In this document: positions 33,796 through 43,158 of the stretch, piece after piece
How positions within the stretch are numbered: the first letter of the stretch is position 1
Layout of the letters: the number at the start of each line of letters is the position of its first letter
Source of the DNA: JAWLCA01 sp041687395
Lineage (GTDB): Bacteria > Pseudomonadota > Alphaproteobacteria > Rhodobacterales > Rhodobacteraceae
Direction: 5' to 3'
Length of the DNA stretch: 64,000 nt
Assembly (NCBI GenBank): GCA_041687395.1
Contig: JAWLCA010000010.1
Location: 1 to 64,000, forward strand
The notes under the pieces: model-generated
Seen by the model: the letters and a program-made list of their open reading frames with translations, nothing else
Database searches by the model: none
Told to the model about the DNA's origin: nothing
Position numbers and translations under genes: made by a program

Positions 33796-35340
33796 TCAAT
33801 GATAGCGCCTGATTTCGCCCGATTTCAGCCGGCTCAGGTAGCTGTCAAGCTCGCGCTTCACGATCGGCATCAGGAAGTAGAGGCCGATGATGTTGAAGAT
33901 CGCCATCGAGAACAGCGCCGCGTCCGAGAAGTCGATGACCGCGTTCAGGCTGGACACCGCGCCGACGAAGACGAAGAAGCAGAAGATCAGCTTGAAGACC
34001 ATCTCCTTCGTCTTGCCCTCGCCGAACATGTAGGTCCAAGCCTTCATGCCATAGTAGGACCAGGTGATCATCGTCGAGAAAGCGAACAGGAACACGGCAA
34101 GCGAAAGCGCATAGGGTGCCCATCCGAAGGCCGACCCAAACGCAGCCGAGGTGAGCGGCACGCCGGCGGCCGAACCACCGGCCGTTGCGATGCGTCCGGC
34201 CTCGTCCAGGATGTAGCGGCCGGTTTCTGCATCCTGCAGCAACTGCCCGGTGATGATGATGACCAGCGCGGTCATGGTGCAGACGATCACGGTATCGATC
34301 AGCGGTTCCAGCAGCGAGACGAGCCCCTCGGTGATCGGTTCCTTCGTCCGCACGGCCGAGTGGGCGATGGCGGCAGACCCGATCCCGGCTTCATTCGAGA
34401 ACGCGGCCCGGCGGAAGCCCTGAATGATCGCACCGACCATGCCGCCCACGATCCCGCTGTCGGTAAACGCACCGCGGAAGATCTCGCCAAACGCCCAGAG
34501 GATCATGTCGGCGTTCGAGAAGATGATGACCAGCGAAACCAGCACGTAGCCGATACCCATGAAGGGCACGATCTTTTCGGTCACGCTTGCGATCGACTTG
34601 ATGCCACCCACGATGACGATGAACACGATCACCGCCAGAACCAGACCGGTGATCCATGTGGGAATCCCGAGGACGCTTTGCACCTGGCTGGCTGCCTGAT
34701 TGGCCTGGAACATGTTGCCGCCGCCCAGCGCGCCCAGCACGCAGAAGATCGAGAACATAATTGCCATGAAGCCGCCCAGCGGCAGGCCACGCTCGGCAAA
34801 GCCCTTTTTCAGGTAGTACATCGGCCCGCCGGAAACGGTGCCATCGGGGTATTCGTTACGGTACTTCACCCCCAGCGTGCATTCGGTGAACTTGGACGCC
34901 ATGCCCAGAAGACCCGCAAGGATCATCCAGAACGTGGCGCCTGCGCCGCCGATGCTGACGGCGACCGCAACGCCCGCGATGTTGCCAAGGCCAACAGTGC
35001 CGGAAAGCGCGGTGGCAAGCGCCTGGAAATGGCTCACCTCGCCCGCGTCCTTCGGATCGGAATAGACGCCGCGGACCAATGCGATCGCATGGCCGAAGGC
35101 GCGGAACTGGATGAAACCGAAATAGATCGAAAAGACGACCGCACCGATGACAAGCCAACCCACGATCCACGGTATGCTCGTACCGGGCAGATTGGCGAAG
35201 ATCAGGTTGACGAACCAGCCGGTCGAGGCGGCGAAGATGGTATCGACGCGGTCGGCCAGAGATTGCGCCCCGGCAGGGGCGGTGGAAATGGCGGCCAGCA
35301 GGGCCGCGGCGGCCAACGGCCGCAGTGCATGAAATGTCAT
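33796..35340 (-). CDS. Alanine/glycine:cation symporter (AGCS family)
   Basis: This 514-residue multi-spanning Na+:amino-acid symporter carries the AGCS signatures ATALSGTVGLGNIAGVAVAVSIGGAGATFWM and FRRAAFSNEAGIGSAAIAHSAVRTKEP. Residues 1-25 resemble a cleavable or first membrane segment ending APAGA. About ten further hydrophobic helices follow. ATG 35340 has GAGGGA upstream. Its neighbours are UspA upstream on the same strand and threonine-to-glycine genes nearby, which fits glycine or alanine transport, though this is only contextual. Confidence 0.93.
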   Translation of the reverse strand: MTFHALRPLAAAALLAAISTAPAGAQSLADRVDTIFAASTGWFVNLIFANLPGTSIPWIVGWLVIGAVVFSIYFGFIQFRAFGHAIALVRGVYSDPKDAGEVSHFQALATALSGTVGLGNIAGVAVAVSIGGAGATFWMILAGLLGMASKFTECTLGVKYRNEYPDGTVSGGPMYYLKKGFAERGLPLGGFMAIMFSIFCVLGALGGGNMFQANQAASQVQSVLGIPTWITGLVLAVIVFIVIVGGIKSIASVTEKIVPFMGIGYVLVSLVIIFSNADMILWAFGEIFRGAFTDSGIVGGMVGAIIQGFRRAAFSNEAGIGSAAIAHSAVRTKEPITEGLVSLLEPLIDTVIVCTMTALVIIITGQLLQDAETGRYILDEAGRIATAGGSAAGVPLTSAAFGSAFGWAPYALSLAVFLFAFSTMITWSYYGMKAWTYMFGEGKTKEMVFKLIFCFFVFVGAVSSLNAVIDFSDAALFSMAIFNIIGLYFLMPIVKRELDSYLSRLKSGEIRRYH

Positions 35341-35362
35341 TGTTTCCCTCACTGAAATGCGA

Positions 35363-35797
35363 TCACGGCACGATGGTGCAGGGCACCGGGGAGACCTGCG
35401 CAAGCGACCCTGCGACCGAGCCGAAGACCCGGCTCACCATTCCGGTCTGGCCAGTTCGGCCGACAAAGATCTGCTGCGCCTGTTGCTCCTTGGCGATGGC
35501 AACAAGCGCCTCGACCACGTGTCCGTAGCGGATCTCGCCCTCGGCCTCGATGCCCGCGTCAGACAGTTCATTCAGCAACGGATCGACGATGGCGGCGTGG
35601 GCGCGCGCCAATTCCTGTTCGCGCCTCATGTGGCGCTCCTCCAGTTCCTGCGGTGTCAGAAAGCTGTAAGGGGACCACTCCAGCACATGTACCACCAGTA
35701 GCATTGCCCCATCCTGTTTCGCGCGCTGGACCGCGAAATCCACGGCCCGGCGCGCGGCCTGGCTGTCGTCGTAGGCCACGACATATCTGTTCGGCAT
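35363..35797 (-). CDS. Universal stress protein, UspA family
   Basis: The product is 144 residues starting MPNRYVVAYDDSQAARRAVDFAVQRAK and has the C-terminal nucleotide-binding pattern IFVGRTGQTGMVSRVFGSVAGSLAQVSPVPCTIVP (the G-2x-G-9x-G-S type). ATP binding is therefore plausible. ATG 35797 follows AGGAGA. The symporter gene starts 22 bp after its stop, so the two probably form an operon. Confidence 0.93.
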   Translation of the reverse strand: MPNRYVVAYDDSQAARRAVDFAVQRAKQDGAMLLVVHVLEWSPYSFLTPQELEERHMRREQELARAHAAIVDPLLNELSDAGIEAEGEIRYGHVVEALVAIAKEQQAQQIFVGRTGQTGMVSRVFGSVAGSLAQVSPVPCTIVP

Positions 35798-36116
35798 GAC
35801 TGTCTCCTCTGTCTGCTGCCCTTTCGCGGGCAGTGGGTCGACTTTAGGCGAGATTGGCGACAATGGCTCCGAAATATGACGGCGGAACAGAAGGATATTC
35901 GAAATCCTTGCGGTAAAATCAGCATTCTCCGAAGAATTATTCACGCTCGCTGCAAAGTCAGGCAGTTTGTTGCAGCGCAGAAACCTGCCCTAGGGTAAAC
36001 CGATCAAGCCGGAATTGCGCGCTGCGTTGCGGCTCTGCTCTGCGCTCGGCCCCATCCTGATTGACAAGACCCCGGCATCGCGCCGAGGCTGGTCCGATGC
36101 CGCAAGGGGGAACACA
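35798..36116. other. Divergent intergenic region between uspA and the aldo/keto reductase gene
   Basis: These 319 bases separate two divergent genes and should hold both promoters. I see AT-richer stretches at 35870-35945 but no convincing dyad, FNR-type box or RNA structure. The open frames within it are extensions of the two genes without homology. Confidence 0.5.
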
Positions 36117-37082
36117 ATGCACAGGCGCGTTGACGAGATCGGCCAAACCGGTCTGAAGGTGCCGCCGATCTGCTTCGGCACCTCAGCCTTGGGGGATCTG
36201 CCGGTTACATACGGCTACAGTGTGGACGAGGGCCGCGCCCACGCCACGGTCCGCGCGGTGCTGCAACTGCCCGACGGGTTCCTCGACACCTCGAATAACT
36301 ACGGGATGGGCAGGAGCGAGGAACGCATCGGCGCCGTGATCCGCGAACTTGGCGGCTGGCCCGAGGGGCGGGCGCTGTCCACAAAGCTGGACCGCGATAT
36401 GGAGACGGGGCTGTTCGACGCCGACCGCGCCCGCCGGTCGCTGGAGGAAAGCCTGACGCGGCTGGGTGTGGACCGTGTTCACCTGCTGCACCTGCACGAC
36501 CCCGAACATGCGAGCGATCTGGACCCGATCACCCGCAAAGGCGGCGCGCTGGATGCCCTTATGCGGATGAAGGAAGAGGGGTTGGCGCAGGCCGTGGGGC
36601 TCGCCGCCGGCCGGGTGGACGTGATGATCCCGATCCTGCGCGACTGGGATTTTGACGCGATGATCACCCACAACCGCTTCACCCTTGTCAACCGCAACGC
36701 CGACGCGCTGATCGACCTTGCCCGCTCGCGCGGGATCTCGGTGCTGAACGCCGCGCCCTATGCCAGCGGGGCGTTGGCCAAGGGCGCGAGCTTCGGCCGC
36801 TATGTCTATCAGAAGGCGACATCCGACATGCTGGCCCCGGTCGCGCGGGTCGAGGAGATCTGCGCCCGGCACAACGTGCCGACCGGCGCAGCGGCGCTGC
36901 AATTCTCGCTGCGCGATCCGCGCATCACCTCAACGATCTGCGGCATCACCCGGCCCGAGCGCGTGGCCGAGACGCTGGACTGGGCGCGGATGCCGCTTCC
37001 GCCCGCGTTGTGGGAGGAACTGGCCGCCCTGCCCGTTTCCACCGACGACCCCGAGGCGACGCGGACCTACGATCCGGGCTGA
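36117..37082 (+). CDS. Aldo/keto reductase, L-fucose/D-threo-aldose dehydrogenase-like
   Basis: The 321-residue (alpha/beta)8 protein opens VDEIGQTGLKVPPICFGTSALGDLP. The catalytic Asp and Tyr lie in FLDTSNNYGMGRSEERIGAVI, the Lys in LSTKLDRD, and the His in HLLHLHDPEH. Members of this branch oxidise aldose sugars or reduce small aldehydes with NAD(P). ATG 36117 follows AAGGGGG. Its 3' end overlaps that of tdh by 16 bp, with the genes converging. The substrate is not readable. Confidence 0.88.
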   Translation: MHRRVDEIGQTGLKVPPICFGTSALGDLPVTYGYSVDEGRAHATVRAVLQLPDGFLDTSNNYGMGRSEERIGAVIRELGGWPEGRALSTKLDRDMETGLFDADRARRSLEESLTRLGVDRVHLLHLHDPEHASDLDPITRKGGALDALMRMKEEGLAQAVGLAAGRVDVMIPILRDWDFDAMITHNRFTLVNRNADALIDLARSRGISVLNAAPYASGALAKGASFGRYVYQKATSDMLAPVARVEEICARHNVPTGAAALQFSLRDPRITSTICGITRPERVAETLDWARMPLPPALWEELAALPVSTDDPEATRTYDPG

Positions 37083-38113
37083 GGCGACCAGGTCCAGTCG
37101 AGGACGATCTTGCCGCTCTGGCCCGAGCGCATGATCTCGAATGCCTCGGCGAACCGGTCGACGGGGAATCGGTGGGTGATCACCCCGCGCACGTCGAGCC
37201 CGTTCTCCAGCATCGCGATCATCTTGTACCAGGTCTCGAAGATCTCGCGGCCGTAGACGCCCTTGATCGTGATCGCCTTGAAGACGATGCGCGACCAGTC
37301 CACAGGCGACTTGCCCGGCGGAATGCCGAGCAGAGCAATGCGGCCACCCATCACCAACGCCTCGACCATCTGGTCGAGCGCGCCCTGGTTTCCGGACATC
37401 TCCAGCCCCACGTCGAAGCCCTGGGACATCTTCAGCCGCGCGATAACGGATTTCAGGTCTTCCTCGGAGACGTTCACCGGCACCACGTCAGCCACGCGGC
37501 CCGCAAGTTCCAGCCGCGCCGGGTTGATGTCGGTGATGACCACATGGCGCGCGCCAACGTGGCGAGCAACCGCCCCGGCCATGATCCCGATTGGACCCGC
37601 GCCCGTGATCAGGACATCCTCGCCCACCAGATCGAAGGACAGCGCGGTGTGCACGGCGTTGCCCAGCGGGTCCAGGATCGCCCCGATCTCGTCATCAATC
37701 GCGTCGGGCAGCGGCACAACGTTGAAGGCGGGCAGACGGAGGTATTCGGCAAAGGCACCGGGTTCGTTCACCCCGATCCCGCGGGTTTCGGGATCGAGGT
37801 GGAACTTTCCCGCCCGGCTTTGGCGGCTGTGCCGGCCGATAAGGTGCCCCTCGCCCGAACAACGTTGCCCGACCTTCAGGTCATCGACGTTGCTGCCCAG
37901 CTCAACTATTTCGCCCGCGAATTCGTGGCCGGTGACCAGCGGCACGGGCACCGTCCGCTGCGCCCAGTCGTCCCAGTTCCAGATGTGGATATCGGTTCCG
38001 CAGATGCCGGTCTTTCGGATACGGATCAGCACATCGTCGGGGCCGATCTCTGGCACCTCGTGGCTTTCCAACCACAGCCCCGGTTCCGGTTTCGCCTTCA
38101 CCAGCGCCTTCAT
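37067..38113 (-). CDS. tdh: L-threonine 3-dehydrogenase, structural-zinc cysteines absent
   Basis: This 348-residue medium-chain dehydrogenase converts threonine to 2-amino-3-ketobutyrate with NAD. Catalytic zinc residues Cys38 (GICGTD), His63 and Glu64 (GHE) are present, as is the Rossmann loop ITGAGPIGIMAG. In the lobe that in E. coli Tdh binds structural zinc (Cys93, 96, 99, 107), this protein has Gly, Ser, Ser and Asp. It overlaps kbl by 4 bp (ATGA), giving the standard threonine-to-glycine pair. Confidence 0.93.
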   Translation of the reverse strand: MKALVKAKPEPGLWLESHEVPEIGPDDVLIRIRKTGICGTDIHIWNWDDWAQRTVPVPLVTGHEFAGEIVELGSNVDDLKVGQRCSGEGHLIGRHSRQSRAGKFHLDPETRGIGVNEPGAFAEYLRLPAFNVVPLPDAIDDEIGAILDPLGNAVHTALSFDLVGEDVLITGAGPIGIMAGAVARHVGARHVVITDINPARLELAGRVADVVPVNVSEEDLKSVIARLKMSQGFDVGLEMSGNQGALDQMVEALVMGGRIALLGIPPGKSPVDWSRIVFKAITIKGVYGREIFETWYKMIAMLENGLDVRGVITHRFPVDRFAEAFEIMRSGQSGKIVLDWTWSPQPGS

Positions 38114-39303
38114 GCGATCGCCCCCACCGCCCGGCCCGCAGCGCGGAAGGCGTCCAGCGCAAAGTCCAGATCGTCGCGCGACAGTCGCGCGTTCATCTGG
38201 GTGCGGATCCGGGCCTGCCCCTTCGGCACGACCGGAAAGAAGAAGCCCGCGACATAGACCCCTCGCGCATCCAGCTCCCGCGCCATGTCCTGTGCTGCCC
38301 GCGCCTCACCCAGCATCACGGGAACGATGGGATGCTCGCCCGGCAGCAGGGTAAAGCCCGCATCTGTCAGCCCCTTGCGCCAATAGGTCGTGTTGTCGGA
38401 CAGCTGCGCACGCAAATCGTCGGCCGCCTCGATCAGGTCGAGTGCCGCCAATGATGCGCCGACAACGGCGGGCGGCAGGGCGTTCGAGAAAAGGTACGGT
38501 CGCGCGCGCTGCCGCAGCAGGTCGATCACCGGCTGTGGCCCGGCAACGTAGCCTCCCAGCGCGCCACCCAGCGCCTTGCCCAGCGTGCCGGTCAGGATGT
38601 CAACCGACACGCAGAAATGCGCCGGCGTGCCCGCCCCCTTCGGCCCCATGAAGCCGGTGGCGTGGCAATCATCTACCATCACGACGGCGCCGAATTCCTC
38701 AGCCAGCCGCGTGATCTCGGGCAGCTTCGCCAGATACCCATCCATCGAGAAGACACCGTCGGTCGCGATCATCACGTGCCGTGCGCCATCGGACCGGGCC
38801 TGTCCAAGCTGCACTCGGAGGTCGTCCATGTCGGAATTGGCATAGCGATACCGCCGCGCCTTGCACAGCCTGATGCCGTCGATGATCGAGGCATGGTTTA
38901 GCGCGTCTGAAATCACCGCATCCTCGGACCCCAGCAGCGGCTCGAACAGACCGCCGTTGGCATCGAAACAGGCGGCGAACAGGATCGCATCATCCGTGCC
39001 CAAGAAGGCCGCGAGTCTTTCCTCCAGCTGCCGGTGCAGGTCCTGGGTGCCGCAGATGAACCGGACCGAGGCCATGCCGAAGCCGTGATCCTCCATCGCC
39101 GCCTGCGCCGCGACGATCAGCGCCGGATGATCGGCAAGGCCAAGGTAATTGTTTGCGCAAAGGTTCAAATACTCCCGTCCGCCGACGCGCACATGCGCAC
39201 CTTGCGGCGAGGTGATCTGACCCTCGCGCTTCATCAGCCCGTCAGCTTCGATACCTGCCAGCGTGCCGGTGAGATGCGACAGAAAGGCAGCTTTTCCGGT
39301 CAT
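38110..39303 (-). CDS. kbl: Glycine C-acetyltransferase (2-amino-3-ketobutyrate CoA ligase)
   Basis: This 397-residue PLP enzyme of the alpha-oxoamine synthase family splits 2-amino-3-ketobutyrate with CoA into glycine and acetyl-CoA. Visible blocks are LCANNYLGLADHPALI, VMVDDCHATGFMGPKGAGT (the PLP-contacting Asp and His) and DILTGTLGKALGGALGGYVAG with the Schiff-base Lys. It is upstream of tdh, sharing ATGA, so substrate channelling or balanced expression is likely. Confidence 0.95.
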   Translation of the reverse strand: MTGKAAFLSHLTGTLAGIEADGLMKREGQITSPQGAHVRVGGREYLNLCANNYLGLADHPALIVAAQAAMEDHGFGMASVRFICGTQDLHRQLEERLAAFLGTDDAILFAACFDANGGLFEPLLGSEDAVISDALNHASIIDGIRLCKARRYRYANSDMDDLRVQLGQARSDGARHVMIATDGVFSMDGYLAKLPEITRLAEEFGAVVMVDDCHATGFMGPKGAGTPAHFCVSVDILTGTLGKALGGALGGYVAGPQPVIDLLRQRARPYLFSNALPPAVVGASLAALDLIEAADDLRAQLSDNTTYWRKGLTDAGFTLLPGEHPIVPVMLGEARAAQDMARELDARGVYVAGFFFPVVPKGQARIRTQMNARLSRDDLDFALDAFRAAGRAVGAIA

Positions 39304-39499
39304 GCTTGGTTCCCCGTTGGTGCCGGATCATGGCGGTCGCGCCCGTCCGGTGCAAGGCAGAGACGGGGTCGGGCGTTGCCTTGCGGTGCGATACCGATTA
39401 GTACCCCGGGCCCTGCCTTGTGGACCGTCCCTACAAAACGGGTGGCGCGCCGGGAACCGATCGGCGATGATCGTCGGAAAACCAGAACGGGAGAGGAAA

Positions 39500-40513
39500 A
39501 TGCTCAGAATCGCCGTGCTCGGCTGCGGACGCATCGGCAGCATGCATGCCGACAACATCGCGGCGCATCCGCGCACCGAACTGGCGATGGTCTACGACAT
39601 CCACGCCCCCTCGGCCCAGGACGTCGGCGAACGCCACGACGTGCCGGTCGCCGCCGCCGCAGCCGAGGTCTTTGCCTCGTCCGAGGTCGACGCGGTGCTG
39701 GTCGCCAGCGCGACCGCCACCCATGTCGATCTGATCGAGGCCTCGGTAGCCGCCGGCAAGCCGGTCCTCTGCGAGAAACCGATCGACCTGAACCTGGATC
39801 GCGTGAACCTGTGCGCCGAGCGCGTGCGCACAACCGGTGTGCCGATCCAGATCGGGTTCAATCGCCGCTTCGATCCGGGCCACCGGGCGGCGCGCGATGC
39901 CCTGTCCAAGGGTGAGATCGGCACGTTGCATCAGGTCGTCATCACATCGCGCGATCCGGGGATGCCGTCGCGCGATTACTACGAATCCGCGGGCGGCCTG
40001 TTCCGCGACATGACGATCCACGACCTTGATCTTGCCCGATTCATGCTGGGAGAGGAACCGGTGCAGGTTTTCGCCGTCGCAGACCGGCTGATCGACCCCG
40101 CGATGATGACCGCGCTTGACGATCACGACACCGCCATGCTGATCCTGCGCACCGACAGCGGCCGGCAATGCACCATCAACAACTACCGTGCAGCCGTCTA
40201 CGGCTACGACCAGCGCGTGGAACTGTTGGGCGACAAGGGCATGCTGATTTCCGACAACCGGCACACCCACGGGTTGAAGCGTTACTCTGCTGGCACGACC
40301 GAGGCCGCAGCCCCCTTGCAGCATTTTTTCATCGATCGCTACGCCGAGGCCTTCATGGCCGAGATCGGCGCCTTCGCGGATGCGGTCGAAGCGGGTGCCG
40401 AACCAGAAGTGGGCTTCGAAGATGGCCGTCGCGCACTGATCCTGGCCGAGGCTGCATATCTTTCCCTGACCGAGGGCCGCATGGTCCGCGTGGACGAGGT
40501 GCCGGGCGCCTGA
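39500..40513 (+). CDS. iolG: Inositol 2-dehydrogenase-like (Gfo/Idh/MocA)
   Basis: This 337-residue NAD-dependent sugar dehydrogenase has the N-terminal Rossmann loop IAVLGCGRIGSMHADNI, the EKP motif in KPVLCEKPIDLNLDR and the catalytic DxxxH-type segment RDMTIHDLDLARFMLGEEP. These fit IolG, which oxidises myo-inositol to scyllo-inosose. Other iol genes are absent here, so a related inositol or sugar substrate is possible. ATG 39500 follows GGGAGAGGA. It is divergent from kbl (196 bp apart). Confidence 0.88.
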   Translation: MLRIAVLGCGRIGSMHADNIAAHPRTELAMVYDIHAPSAQDVGERHDVPVAAAAAEVFASSEVDAVLVASATATHVDLIEASVAAGKPVLCEKPIDLNLDRVNLCAERVRTTGVPIQIGFNRRFDPGHRAARDALSKGEIGTLHQVVITSRDPGMPSRDYYESAGGLFRDMTIHDLDLARFMLGEEPVQVFAVADRLIDPAMMTALDDHDTAMLILRTDSGRQCTINNYRAAVYGYDQRVELLGDKGMLISDNRHTHGLKRYSAGTTEAAAPLQHFFIDRYAEAFMAEIGAFADAVEAGAEPEVGFEDGRRALILAEAAYLSLTEGRMVRVDEVPGA

Positions 40514-40576
40514 GTCCCGGCACGCTACCCCCTGCCTGCTGCACTATGCCATGCAGCAGCAATGAATGGAGCTCAC

Positions 40577-41032
40577 ATGAACTGGACAGTCTACCTTTCT
40601 GGCGAAATTCACACCGACTGGCGCGAGGCGATCGAGAGTGCCTGCAGCGCGCGGGGGCTTCAGGTCACCTTCACCGGCCCGGTCACCGATCACGAGGCGT
40701 CGGACGATTGTGGCGTGGCGATCCTGGGGGCCGAGGACAAGAAGTTCTGGCACGACCACAAGGGCGCGCAGATGAACGCCATCCGCACCCGGACTCTGAT
40801 CGAAAAGGCCGAGATCGTTGTCGTCCGGTTTGGAGACAAGTATCGGCAATGGAACGCGGCCTTCGACGCGGGCTATGCGGCGGCACTTGGAAAATCGCTG
40901 ATCGTGCTGCATGGCCCGGACCACGCCCATGCCCTGAAGGAGGTGGATGCCGCAGCCCTAGCGGTGGCCGAGACGCCGGAACAGGTCGCCGCGACGCTGG
41001 ATTACGTGATCACCGGACGCCTTGCCCCCTGA
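40577..41032 (+). CDS. YtoQ family protein
   Basis: The 151-residue product begins MNWTVYLSGEIHTDWREAIESAC and shows the family's VTDHEASDDCGVAILGAEDKKFWHDHKGAQMNAIRTRTLIEKAEIVVVRFGDKYRQWNAAFDAGYAAALGKSLIVLH. The fold resembles nucleoside 2-deoxyribosyltransferases (the W-NAAFDAGYA region). Its function is not established. ATG 40577 (GGAG upstream) is preferred to an ATG at 40562. Confidence 0.88.
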   Translation: MNWTVYLSGEIHTDWREAIESACSARGLQVTFTGPVTDHEASDDCGVAILGAEDKKFWHDHKGAQMNAIRTRTLIEKAEIVVVRFGDKYRQWNAAFDAGYAAALGKSLIVLHGPDHAHALKEVDAAALAVAETPEQVAATLDYVITGRLAP

Positions 41033-41069
41033 CGGGCGGACCTGCCGATTCCGTTATGGCCGCGACGGA

Positions 41070-41510
41070 TCAGGGCCGGGCAGTCTGGACGGCGGCAATT
41101 CCAGCGCGCCGGACGGCTGGCCAACGGGCAGGCAGATAACGCAGGCGCGTCGCCCCTGCCTTGCAGGCCTGAGCCACGGAACAGGCCGATGCCTGCAGCG
41201 CCATCAACGGCTCTAGAAGCGTGCGATCGTCGAACTGGCCGGATTGGATCGCGAAGATCCCCATTACCGCGAAATCCTGCAACATGCAGGCAAGGCGGGC
41301 GTCGTCCACGAAAGCAAGGTCGCGGGGCGGAGGAACAAGGCCCGCCAGATCGTCTGGCGTGATGCTGTCGCCATCGGACCCGGGATGACTGGCCCAGCGG
41401 TCGGCTGCGTCTTCTGCCAGAAGCGCCTGCATCATCCGGATGGCCTGGCGCCGCATCCCCGGCCGGCAGCGCGCCGTGTCGAATCGGGTGATCGTGTCAT
41501 TTGTCTGCAT
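41070..41510 (-). CDS. Hypothetical protein
   Basis: This 146-residue protein from ATG 41510 (CAGACAAATGACAC start region) is one I do not recognise. It is largely alpha-helical in appearance (ARCRPGMRRQAIRMMQALLAEDAADRWA; LACMLQDFAVMGIFAIQSGQF; LEPLMALQASACSVAQACKAGATRLRYLPARW) with several cysteines and no signal peptide or membrane span. The coding strand shows the codon bias of its neighbours. It lies between ytoQ (convergent) and nnr (same strand, 131 bp away). Confidence 0.6.
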   Translation of the reverse strand: MQTNDTITRFDTARCRPGMRRQAIRMMQALLAEDAADRWASHPGSDGDSITPDDLAGLVPPPRDLAFVDDARLACMLQDFAVMGIFAIQSGQFDDRTLLEPLMALQASACSVAQACKAGATRLRYLPARWPAVRRAGIAAVQTARP

Positions 41511-41641
41511 CGTCCCTTGGCTCCGGCTCTTGTCGCGCGAGGCAGGCGCGACGGATGGATCGCGGTCCCGGAAACGCTAGGAAGGGAAAGTTAAAAGAAA
41601 CTTACAATTCGCGACGCATTTTCACTGGCCGGCAATTCCTC

Positions 41642-43108
41642 TCAAGCACGCAGCCCGCGCAGAACCGCGGGCAGCATGTCCGGCAAATCCTCGGCAATCA
41701 GTCCAGGCCCGAACCGGCGTGCGGCCTCGACATGCAACCATGCGGCCGTCGTGGCCGCATCGAAGCCCCCCATACCCCGCGCCAGAAGGCCGGTGACAAG
41801 CCCGGCCAGAACATCCCCCGCCCCGGCCGTCGCGAGCCACGGCGCATCTCGCCCGTAGGCGGCCGCGTGCAGGGCTGTGCGACCCTCGGGCGTTGCGATG
41901 AGCGTCGCGCGCCCCTTGAGAAGGATCGTGCAACCGGCGCGCGCGGCGGCTGCCCGAACTGCCGCCACAGGATCACCAAGGTCGAGATCGGGAAAGAGCC
42001 GCGCAAACTCGCCTGCGTGCGGGGTCAGCACGCAGCCCACATGCAGGGCCCGGAACAGATCGTCGGGCGCATCGGCAAAGGCGATCAAGCCGTCGGCATC
42101 GAGCACCGTCGCTCGCTTCGCCTCCAGCGCCACCGGCACCAGATCGCGGGCGCGCGCCAGACCGAAACCTGGGCCAAGGCACAGCGCCGTTATTCGTTTG
42201 TCCGACAGTCGATCGCGCAAGACGGCCGCATCTCGGACCGGGGCAAGCATCACCGCTTCGAGCTGTGCCGCATTCTCGATCAACGCAGCCGGGGGGCAAC
42301 CGACCGTTACCAGACCGGCCCCCACCCGAAGCGCGGCGCGCGCAGCCAACCGCGCCGCGCCCCCATGCCCGACACCGCCCGCCAGCACCAGCGCGTGGCC
42401 ATGGCCGTATTTGTGCGCGGCCGAAGACTTGGACACCGCGCCCCCACAGGGCGCGCCAACCAGGCCGAGCGCCCCCGCTGCCACCGCGTGCAGCCCGATG
42501 TCCGCCACGACCAGTTCGCCACAGTGATCCGGTCCCGCGCCCAGATAATGCCCGGGCTTTGCACGATGAAAGGTCACAGTCAGTGCCGCCCGCAGCTCAG
42601 GCGATCGCACCACGCCTGTATCCGCGTCCAGCCCGCTGGGCAGATCGACCGCCACCAGCGGAACTGTCGACGCGCGAAGCTGCGCCATGGAATCGAACGG
42701 CGCCAGCGGGCGGGTGAAACCGATGCCGAACAGGGCATCGACGACCAGATCGCAACCCTCCGTGTGGAAGGCCTCCAGCGATGCAACTGGCTGGTCCTTC
42801 GCCCAGCGATCATGATTCGCTCGTGCATCCGGTAGCAGCCGATCTGCCGCGCCCAGCAGATAGACCGAAACAGGCCATCCCCGCGCCGCCAGAAGTCGCG
42901 CGATCACGAAGCCATCGCCGCCGTTGTTACCCGGGCCGCACAGCACCGAAACTCGCATCGGACGAGGCCAACGCGACAGGATCGCCGATACGACCGCAAC
43001 TCCCGCGCGCTCCATCAATGCACGGCTGTCCATCCCGCCTGAGAACGCCTCTACCTCGATGGCGCGCATTTGGGCAGTTGTCAGCAGTTCGACCATTTCT
43101 TGCGCCAT
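41642..43108 (-). CDS. nnr: Bifunctional NAD(P)H-hydrate epimerase / ADP-dependent dehydratase
   Basis: This 488-residue two-domain repair enzyme restores NAD(P)H from its hydrated form. The N-terminal YjeF domain (1 to about 210) shows SRALMERAG, VLCGPGNNGGDGFVIARLLAARGW and DLVVDALFGIGFTRPL. The C-terminal ribokinase-like dehydratase (about 220-488) shows HAGEFARLFPDL, ILLKGRATLIATPEG and WLATAGAGDVLAGLVTGLLARG. ATG 43108, or 43096 in frame, is the start. It is divergent from glnB. Confidence 0.94.
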   Translation of the reverse strand: MAQEMVELLTTAQMRAIEVEAFSGGMDSRALMERAGVAVVSAILSRWPRPMRVSVLCGPGNNGGDGFVIARLLAARGWPVSVYLLGAADRLLPDARANHDRWAKDQPVASLEAFHTEGCDLVVDALFGIGFTRPLAPFDSMAQLRASTVPLVAVDLPSGLDADTGVVRSPELRAALTVTFHRAKPGHYLGAGPDHCGELVVADIGLHAVAAGALGLVGAPCGGAVSKSSAAHKYGHGHALVLAGGVGHGGAARLAARAALRVGAGLVTVGCPPAALIENAAQLEAVMLAPVRDAAVLRDRLSDKRITALCLGPGFGLARARDLVPVALEAKRATVLDADGLIAFADAPDDLFRALHVGCVLTPHAGEFARLFPDLDLGDPVAAVRAAAARAGCTILLKGRATLIATPEGRTALHAAAYGRDAPWLATAGAGDVLAGLVTGLLARGMGGFDAATTAAWLHVEAARRFGPGLIAEDLPDMLPAVLRGLRA

Positions 43109-43143
43109 AGCTCTTCACAAACCGCCCAGAATCCGCGCCTATT

Positions 43144-43158
43144 GCGCATTTTTTGTGC
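43144..43158. promoter_or_regulatory. NtrC-like dyad upstream of glnB
   Basis: GCGC-ATTTT-TT-GTGC matches the NtrC site form GCAC-N5-TN-GTGC with one difference. It is 115 bp before the glnB ATG. In Rhodobacter capsulatus, glnB is activated by NtrC without RpoN, and no clear -24/-12 promoter is seen here. Confidence 0.45.
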
